Positions 36,030-41,556 of a stretch of 41,556 bases of DNA are shown here, piece by piece. Source of the DNA: Xenorhabdus khoisanae (GTDB lineage Bacteria > Pseudomonadota > Gammaproteobacteria > Enterobacterales > Enterobacteriaceae); the NCBI RefSeq assembly GCF_001037465.1, contig NZ_LFCV01000058.1, forward strand, positions 1 through 41,556. Reading direction: 5' to 3'. The position numbers were made by a program, and so were the translations under genes. The notes under the pieces are model-generated. The model ran no database searches and was not told where the DNA came from. It was given only the letters and a program-made list of their open reading frames with translations. Every line of letters starts with the position of its first letter. Position 1 is the first letter of the stretch.

Positions 36030-36746
36030 TTATGCGCTGTGTTTCAGCAGCATAGATTTAATATGACCAATCGCTTTTGTCGGATTAAGCCCTTTAGGGC
36101 ATACACTGACACAATTCATGATCCCGTGGCAGCGGAAAACACTAAAGGCGTCATTTAGATTATTCAGTCGTGAAGTCGTTTCAGTATCACGGCTGTCAAT
36201 CAGAAAACGGTACGCAGCCAAAAGACCTGCTGGGCCAATAAATTTATCTGGATTCCACCAGAACGACGGACAAGACGTCGAACAGCAGGCACACAGAATA
36301 CATTCATACAGGCCATCCAATTTTTCACGTTGTTCTGGTGATTGCAGGTGTTCACGCGCAGGCGGGTTTTTGCCGTCATTAATCAAATAAGGACGAATTT
36401 TTTCATATTGCGCGTAGAATTGCCCCATATCAACAACCAGATCACGAACCACAGGCAAACCTGGCAATGGACGAATCACAATTTTCTTATTGCCACGACG
36501 CAGTGCTGAAACTGGCGTAACACAAGCCAAACCGTTTTTGCCGTTCATATTCACGCCGTCAGAACCGCAAACCCCCTCACGGCAAGAACGACGAAATGAT
36601 AAGGTTGGGTCTTGTTCTTTTAGCTGGATAAGTGCATCCAGCAACATCATGTCACGCCCTTCCTGTGCTTCCAGCGTGTAGTCCTGCATATGAGGCGCAT
36701 CGTCTACATCTGGATTGTAACGATAAATCGAGAATTCAAGTTTCAT
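36030..36746 (-). CDS. sdhB: Succinate dehydrogenase iron-sulfur subunit SdhB
   Basis: SdhB passes electrons from the flavin of SdhA to ubiquinone through three clusters. The N-terminal 2Fe-2S domain has SCREGVCGSDGVNMNG and LACVTP; the C-terminal domain has CILCACCSTSCP (4Fe-4S) and CHGIMNCVSVCPKGLNP (3Fe-4S side). It has 238 residues (E. coli 238). It starts 38 nt after sdhA with a GGAGAAAT-type RBS. Last sdh gene. Confidence 0.97.
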   Translation of the reverse strand: MKLEFSIYRYNPDVDDAPHMQDYTLEAQEGRDMMLLDALIQLKEQDPTLSFRRSCREGVCGSDGVNMNGKNGLACVTPVSALRRGNKKIVIRPLPGLPVVRDLVVDMGQFYAQYEKIRPYLINDGKNPPAREHLQSPEQREKLDGLYECILCACCSTSCPSFWWNPDKFIGPAGLLAAYRFLIDSRDTETTSRLNNLNDAFSVFRCHGIMNCVSVCPKGLNPTKAIGHIKSMLLKHSA

Positions 36747-36784
36747 AATCTATTTCTCCGCAACCGGAACATCAGCAACGCAAA

Positions 36785-38551
36785 TTAGTAAGAACGCACT
36801 TTCGGCGGGAAAGCTTCACGCAGCGTCGGCTGCATATTCACTTCACGACGAGTCATGCTCTCAGTTTGCGGTAAATACAGGCTATGACACAGCCAGTTAG
36901 CGTCGTCACGTTCTGGATAGTCAAAACGGCTGTGAGCGCCGCGGCTTTCTGTACGGAAATTCGCAGCAACCGCTGTTGAATAAGCAGTTTCCATCAGGTT
37001 ATCCAATTCCAGACATTCGATGCGCTGCGTATTGAATTCTGATGAAGTATCATCCAGACGGGCATTTTTCAAACGTTCACGAATAACTTTCAGCTCATCC
37101 AAGCCTCTCGCCATTGCATCGCCTTCACGGAATACCGAGAAATTGTGTTGCATGCATGCTTGCAGTGCTTTGCGGATATCTACCGGATCTTCACCGGAAC
37201 GGGTATTGTTCCAACGATTCAGACGTTGCAGTGCTGCATCGACGTCAGATTCGCTGGCATCACGGCTGGTTCCTTGCTCCATCAGGCACTCTTTCAGATG
37301 CAGACCCGCGGAACGACCAAATACCACCAAATCAAGCAGTGAGTTACCACCAAGACGGTTAGCCCCGTGAACAGACACGCAAGCAATCTCACCTACGGCA
37401 AACAGACCTGGAATCACCACATCTTCGCCTTTTTCGTTTACTGTCAGCGCCTGACCTGTGATCTTGGTTGGAATACCGCCCATCATATAGTGGCAGGTTG
37501 GGATAACTGGAATAGGTTCTTTAACCGGGTCTACGTGGGCAAAAGTACGGGATAATTCAAGGATGCCCGGCAAACGAGACTCCAGAACTTCCTTGCCAAG
37601 ATGATCCAGTTTCAATTTCACATGAGGACCCCATGGGCCTTCACAGCCACGGCCTTCGCGGATTTCGATCATCATGGAACGTGCAACCACATCACGGCCA
37701 GCAAGGTCTTTGGCATTTGGTGCATAACGCTCCATGAAGCGCTCACCATCTTTATTCAGCAGATAACCACCTTCACCACGGCAGCCTTCTGTGACCAAAA
37801 CACCTGCGCCGGCAATGCCTGTTGGGTGGAATTGCCACATTTCCATATCTTGTACAGGAACGCCAGCACGCAGGGCCATACCAACACCATCGCCTGTATT
37901 GATGTGTGCATTCGTTGTGGATTGGAAGATACGACCAGCACCACCGGTTGCCAGAATGGTTGCTTTGGCTTTGAAATAAACCACTTCACCAGTTTCAATA
38001 CAGATAGCAGTACAACCAACAATTGCGCCATCCTGATTTTTAACCAAATCCAGTGAATACCACTCAGAGAAAATAGTTGTGTGATTCTTCAGATTCTGTT
38101 GATACAGAGTATGCAATAGAGCATGACCAGTACGGTCAGCGGCAGCGGCAGTGCGGGCAGCCTGTTCGCCACCAAAATTTCTGGATTGTCCGCCAAATGG
38201 ACGCTGATAAATACTGCCATCATCCAGACGGGAGAATGGTAAGCCCATATGTTCCAGTTCCAGAATTGCTTCCGGGCCGGTCTTACACATATATTCGATG
38301 GCATCTTGGTCACCGATATAATCGGAACCTTTTACCGTATCATACATGTGCCATTCCCAGTTATCATCATGGGTATTACCCAGAGCGACGGTAATTCCGC
38401 CCTGTGCTGAAACAGTATGGGAACGGGTTGGAAACACCTTGGAAATCAAGGCGCAGGATAAACCCATTTGTGAAATTTGCAGTGCAGCACGCATACCTGC
38501 GCCACCAGCACCAATAACAACAGCGTCAAACTCTCTTACCGGCAGTTTCAT
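36785..38551 (-). CDS. sdhA: Succinate dehydrogenase flavoprotein subunit SdhA
   Basis: SdhA oxidises succinate to fumarate with covalent FAD on the inner face of the membrane. The dinucleotide fold [13 protein letters not shown] is at the N-terminus, the FAD-linked histidine is H45 in [10 protein letters not shown], and [18 protein letters not shown] and HYMMGGIPT line the active site. It has 588 residues, the E. coli length. Its ATG directly follows the sdhD stop. Confidence 0.97.
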   Translation of the reverse strand: MKLPVREFDAVVIGAGGAGMRAALQISQMGLSCALISKVFPTRSHTVSAQGGITVALGNTHDDNWEWHMYDTVKGSDYIGDQDAIEYMCKTGPEAILELEHMGLPFSRLDDGSIYQRPFGGQSRNFGGEQAARTAAAADRTGHALLHTLYQQNLKNHTTIFSEWYSLDLVKNQDGAIVGCTAICIETGEVVYFKAKATILATGGAGRIFQSTTNAHINTGDGVGMALRAGVPVQDMEMWQFHPTGIAGAGVLVTEGCRGEGGYLLNKDGERFMERYAPNAKDLAGRDVVARSMMIEIREGRGCEGPWGPHVKLKLDHLGKEVLESRLPGILELSRTFAHVDPVKEPIPVIPTCHYMMGGIPTKITGQALTVNEKGEDVVIPGLFAVGEIACVSVHGANRLGGNSLLDLVVFGRSAGLHLKECLMEQGTSRDASESDVDAALQRLNRWNNTRSGEDPVDIRKALQACMQHNFSVFREGDAMARGLDELKVIRERLKNARLDDTSSEFNTQRIECLELDNLMETAYSTAVAANFRTESRGAHSRFDYPERDDANWLCHSLYLPQTESMTRREVNMQPTLREAFPPKVRSY

Positions 38552-38899
38552 TTATGCACCCCACACAACAATTGTTCCGTAAATCAAATAAGACAACAGC
38601 GCCACAATAATCACCAGTTGCAGCACCAGACGCAGTGCGAGTGGCTTGACATAATCTGTCAGCACCTGCCACATGCCAATCCATGCATGAACCAGAATGG
38701 AAAGCAGTGTCAACACGGTGAACACTTTAGTGAGAGATGAAGAAAAGAAACCACGCCAGACTTCATAAGTAATATCCGACGTTGTTGCAACGAAACCAAC
38801 AAGATAGAGAACGTATAAAACAATAATAATTGCAGATGCACGTAGCAGCAGCCAATCCTGAATACCCGTACGACCCAATGCGGATGCGTTGCTTACCAT
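38552..38899 (-). CDS. sdhD: Succinate dehydrogenase membrane anchor SdhD
   Basis: A 115-residue membrane anchor with three helices that, with SdhC, holds haem b and the ubiquinone site. [17 protein letters not shown] is the conserved helix II block with the haem-ligand-region histidine and the quinone-site tyrosine. The length equals E. coli. It overlaps the end of sdhC by 7 nt. Confidence 0.95.
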   Translation of the reverse strand: MVSNASALGRTGIQDWLLLRASAIIIVLYVLYLVGFVATTSDITYEVWRGFFSSSLTKVFTVLTLLSILVHAWIGMWQVLTDYVKPLALRLVLQLVIIVALLSYLIYGTIVVWGA

Positions 38900-39282
38900 A
38901 ATAATACCCCAGCCAGAATAGACAGAATAACCGCGATCGCTATTGACACTTTGGCAGACGCACTACCGATAGCGAGGTTTTCTTCCAGGAAACCAAAATC
39001 CATCAATACATGGCGGATGCCCCCACAAATGTGGTAAGCCAGCGCCGTCAATATCCCCCACAGGATAAATTTGGCGAAGAAGCCAGTCATGATTTCAGAT
39101 GCTTGTAGGAAGCCCTCCTGCGAAGACAGTGACATACCCAACAACCACAGCAGAATACCAACTGCGATAAAGGTGATGACGCCTGAGATACGGTGCAAGA
39201 TCGATGCTATCGCGGAGACGGGTTGGTTAATCGTCCGCAGATCAAGGTTGACAGGTCTTTGTTTTTTCACAATTTTGCCCAC
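38893..39282 (-). CDS. sdhC: Succinate dehydrogenase cytochrome b556 subunit SdhC
   Basis: Membrane anchor of 129 residues with three helices. [10 protein letters not shown] and [10 protein letters not shown] (quinone-site Ser and Arg) are at the N-terminus, and [16 protein letters not shown] contains the haem b histidine. The length equals E. coli. The start is uncertain: the GTG at 39282 gives the family length, while a second GTG at 39270 is possible; neither has a strong RBS. First gene of sdhCDAB, with a promoter 170 bp upstream. Confidence 0.94.
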   Translation of the reverse strand: MGKIVKKQRPVNLDLRTINQPVSAIASILHRISGVITFIAVGILLWLLGMSLSSQEGFLQASEIMTGFFAKFILWGILTALAYHICGGIRHVLMDFGFLEENLAIGSASAKVSIAIAVILSILAGVLLW

Positions 39283-39451
39283 AAAGCTTTTTTTTATTTT
39301 CCATCCTCCGGTCCTGGGCAGAAATCAAACAGCGCTAAGGGGATACAAAGACACAACATAATTAAATTAACAATCCTTACATGTTCATCAAAAGTTGTGA
39401 TTTGGTTACGCTGGGTGCTCCTACATCAGGGTAATCCGGAGACCTCGGAGA

Positions 39452-39480
39452 AGTATAAGTACTTCACATTGTTATTACAA
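39452..39480 (-). promoter_or_regulatory. sdhC promoter
   Basis: On the minus strand TTGTAA (39480-39475), a 17-nt spacer, and TATACT (39457-39452). The implied start of transcription near 39445 puts the CRP site centre about 80 nt upstream, close to the geometry known for E. coli sdhC. Confidence 0.65.
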
Positions 39481-39514
39481 TTCCCACACAATATGATTGT
39501 TAACATTTAGCGTG

Positions 39515-39536
39515 AACAGTGAGAAAGATCACGCTT
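39515..39536. promoter_or_regulatory. CRP site in the sdhC-gltA divergent region
   Basis: GTGA-GAAAGA-TCAC (39519-39532) is a perfect CRP core, and the flanks AACA and GCTT fit the 22-bp site. It lies between the divergent sdhC and gltA promoters and could serve both, giving catabolite control of the TCA genes. Confidence 0.75.
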
Positions 39537-39567
39537 CAAACATTTATCATAAAAACCATTATCTTGT

Positions 39568-39596
39568 TTGACAAAGATTAAACATTTACCTTACAT
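39568..39596 (+). promoter_or_regulatory. Possible distal gltA promoter
   Basis: TTGACA (39568-39573), a 17-nt spacer and TTACAT. It would give a leader of about 300 nt before gltA. The rest of the 624-bp gap (39283-39906) holds no gene, and other gltA promoters may exist nearer the gene. Confidence 0.4.
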
Positions 39597-39906
39597 CTAT
39601 GTCGTTATATATTATTTATCGTCGTTTTCCGATGAAAAAACATACTCATCGCAAAACAGAGGTTATGTAAAAGTATTGTATAAGCACAAAATGATAACAT
39701 TTGATGTTAATAATGCTTTAAACATAATTCCCGGAAACTTTTTAACAACCTGAAAACCATTGTCATCCGTAATGAGATTTCAGCGTTATAAATGTGATAC
39801 CAGCCTGATTTTAAATTCTCTCCGGTAGCACAATGCCTTCGGCACAGTATAAATTGCGCCTATCTGGTTGTTAGGGGTTATAAAAATAAGCGCTAAGGAG
39901 ATGTAA

Positions 39907-41190
39907 ATGGCTGATAAAAAGGCTACGTTGAACATAAATGGTTCAGCTGCTATCGAACTAGACGTACTAACGCCGACCCTAGGTTCTGAAGTGATTGACG
40001 TTCGTACCCTCGGCTCAAAGGGCTTCTATACCTACGATCCAGGCTTTACTTCCACTGCCTCCTGTGAGTCGAAAATCACCTATATTGATGGCAATGAAGG
40101 CATTTTGCTGCACCGTGGTTTTCCTATCGATCAGCTCGCAACGGAATCAACCTATCTGGAAGTCTGTTATATTCTGCTGTACAGTGAACCGCCAACACCC
40201 GAAGAATACGAAAAATTCAAAACTACGGTAACTCGCCATACAATGATCCACGAACAGATTACCCGTCTGTTCCATGGTTTCCGTCGTGATTCCCATCCAA
40301 TGGCTGTACTTTGTGGTGTTACTGGCGCATTAGCTGCCTTCTATCATGATGCATTAGATGTCCATAACCCTCGTCACCGTGAAATCACCGCTTACCGCCT
40401 GTTGTCCAAAATGCCGACTGTCGCGGCGATGTGTTACAAATATTCCCTTGGGCAGCCTTTTGTTTACCCACGTAACGATCTTTCTTATGCGGCCAACTTC
40501 CTGCACATGATGTTCTCAACGCCTTGTGAAGAATATAAGGTTAACCCAGTACTGGAACGCGCAATGGATCGCATTTTCATTCTGCATGCAGATCATGAAC
40601 AAAATGCGTCGACTTCAACAGTACGCACCGCAGGTTCTTCTGGTGCTAACCCATTTGCTTGTATTGCCGCAGGTATTGCATCTTTGTGGGGACCGGCACA
40701 TGGCGGCGCAAACGAAGCCTGCTTACGTATGCTGGAAGAGATCCAAACAGTCGAGCACATTCCTGAATTTATTGCTCGCGCCAAAGACAAGAATGACTCT
40801 TTCCGCCTGATGGGCTTTGGACACCGTGTTTACAAAAACTACGATCCCCGCGCGACAGTCATGCGTGAAACTTGCCATGAGGTATTGAATGAACTGGGTC
40901 TTAATGATAGCCTGCTGGAAGTCGCGATGGAGCTGGAACGTATTGCTCTGAACGACCCATACTTCATTGAGAAAAAACTGTATCCGAATGTTGATTTTTA
41001 CTCTGGCATCATTCTGAAAGCCATGGGTATTCCATCAACCATGTTCACTGTGATTTTCGCTATCGCCCGTACTATTGGCTGGATTGCACACTGGAACGAA
41101 ATGCACGATGAAGGTTTGAGGATTGCTCGCCCACGTCAGCTTTATACTGGTCATGACAAACGTGATTTCAAGAGCCAGTTGAAAAAGTGA
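39907..41190 (+). CDS. gltA: Citrate synthase GltA (type II, NADH-sensitive)
   Basis: GltA condenses acetyl-CoA and oxaloacetate to citrate. It has 427 residues, the E. coli length. The catalytic residues are H265 ([10 protein letters not shown]), H306 ([13 protein letters not shown]) and D363 (NVDFYSG). The N-terminal beta domain (1-50, [13 protein letters not shown]) is that of hexameric Gram-negative enzymes inhibited by NADH. RBS AAGGAG. It is divergent from sdhCDAB, as in E. coli. Confidence 0.97.
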   Translation: MADKKATLNINGSAAIELDVLTPTLGSEVIDVRTLGSKGFYTYDPGFTSTASCESKITYIDGNEGILLHRGFPIDQLATESTYLEVCYILLYSEPPTPEEYEKFKTTVTRHTMIHEQITRLFHGFRRDSHPMAVLCGVTGALAAFYHDALDVHNPRHREITAYRLLSKMPTVAAMCYKYSLGQPFVYPRNDLSYAANFLHMMFSTPCEEYKVNPVLERAMDRIFILHADHEQNASTSTVRTAGSSGANPFACIAAGIASLWGPAHGGANEACLRMLEEIQTVEHIPEFIARAKDKNDSFRLMGFGHRVYKNYDPRATVMRETCHEVLNELGLNDSLLEVAMELERIALNDPYFIEKKLYPNVDFYSGIILKAMGIPSTMFTVIFAIARTIGWIAHWNEMHDEGLRIARPRQLYTGHDKRDFKSQLKK

Positions 41191-41207
41191 TTTAGTCAAT
41201 CCAATAG

Positions 41208-41236
41208 CATTATTCACATTCTGAATAGTGTATTTC
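41208..41236 (+). terminator. Weak hairpin after gltA
   Basis: CATTATTCA (41208-41216) and TGAATAGTG (41222-41230) form a 9-bp stem with one wobble and a 5-nt loop, then TATTTC. It is 18 nt past the gltA stop. It is AT-rich, so its strength is doubtful. Confidence 0.45.
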
Positions 41237-41306
41237 TGCACCTCTCATGTCAGTTTTTATTTTGATATTAGGGGTGTGGTTTTTATGATTAAGATATAAA
41301 GCCATT

Positions 41307-41556
41307 ATGATTCCTCCACAGATTCCTCCTCAAAAACTTTCTATCGGTGAAACTATTGGATTTTCTTCTTCAACTCCCACCACAGCTTTTACTCCCACTC
41401 GTTTTACAAAAAGTATTAATTATCTAAAAGTGTTAAGTATCTAAAAGTGTTAATTATCTATAAAGTAAGTTTTAAAACAAAAACAGAAATACTGACAGCG
41501 AAAAGTGTTTTCTATCGTTCAGAGAGCATTATGCAAAGAATGGCAGGATTTAATTC
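41307..41556 (+). pseudogene. Disrupted S66-family LD-carboxypeptidase (MccF/LdcA-like), N-terminal part, runs off the window
   Basis: The ATG at 41307 opens PPQKLSIGETIGFSSSTPTT then AFTPTRFTKSINYLK, matching the N-terminus of S66 peptidases (KLKxGDTIGxxSPSSPxxAFxPKRFxRAxxYL). The frame stops at TAA 41442-41444 within a tandem repeat. Removing one 17-bp repeat unit restores a single open frame that continues into AKSVFYRSESIMQRMAGFN, like the GKSDYYRSGSIxERAxEFN block of the family. S66 enzymes trim murein peptides or detoxify microcin C. The family is inferred from motifs; the part beyond the window was not seen. Confidence 0.6.
41421..41460. repeat. 17-bp tandem duplication
   Basis: TATCTAAAAGTGTTAAG (41421-41437) is followed by TATCTAAAAGTGTTAAT (41438-41454), identical at 16 of 17 positions, and then by a partial third copy TATCTA. 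Because 17 is not a multiple of three, the extra unit shifts the reading frame of the surrounding gene. Confidence 0.9.

Noticed and set aside
39334-39352. Second copy of the gltA ribosome-binding region (GCGCTAAGG...) upstream of sdhC
   Set aside because: It resembles 39890-39905 but is not followed by a start codon and ORF on +; probably chance similarity.
1-41556. CRISPR arrays, insertion sequences, prophage genes and rRNA
   Set aside because: I found no repeat-spacer pattern, transposase, integrase or rRNA sequence in the window.

Overview
The window is a chromosomal segment of a gamma-proteobacterium of the order Enterobacterales. The best fit is the family Morganellaceae, close to Xenorhabdus or Photorhabdus. 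The core proteins are collinear with, and nearly the same length as, their E. coli counterparts (bio, mod, gpmA, aroG, pnuC, tol-pal, cyd, suc, sdh, gltA). The base composition is AT-leaning, ERIC-type repeats are present, and the nadA gene that accompanies pnuC in E. coli is missing. Nicotinate dependence is a known trait of this family. The species assignment is inference; no database was searched.

Left part (1-8230): the divergent biotin locus, bioA on + and bioBFCD on -, shares one BirA-type operator. The sequence left of bioD is probably the uvrB upstream region and carries two DnaA-box-like sites. Between bioA and pgl, where E. coli has ybhBCDHIJ, lie two AT-rich tandem paralogues of about 190 residues. 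They resemble the VapA/VapB virulence-associated beta-barrel family. They share an extended -10 promoter motif and are the main accessory cargo here.

Middle part (8379-19810): ybhA, then modABC on - with a ModE operator, the small gene acrZ, and modE and modF on +. A vestigial, internally deleted MFS transporter lies between modA and acrZ. A CPBP intramembrane protease sits where E. coli has galETKM. Then come gpmA, aroG and pnuC, with a near-consensus NadR box upstream of pnuC, and two identical tRNA-Lys genes. nadA and zitB are absent from their usual positions.

Right part (19967-41190): cpoB-pal-tolB-tolA-tolR-tolQ-ybgC form the Tol-Pal envelope-constriction locus. cydA-cydB-cydX-ybgE encode cytochrome bd oxidase behind a long leader with FNR and ArcA sites. 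sdhCDAB-sucABCD form the TCA block, and divergent gltA shares a CRP site with it. Much of this part is central aerobic and microaerobic metabolism: gltA, suc and sdh feed electrons to quinone and cyd consumes them. A perfect 20-bp palindrome lies between sdhB and sucA, and an internally deleted ERIC element lies between sucB and sucC.

Right edge (41307-41556): the start of an S66-type LD-carboxypeptidase gene is broken by a 17-bp tandem duplication and runs off the window.
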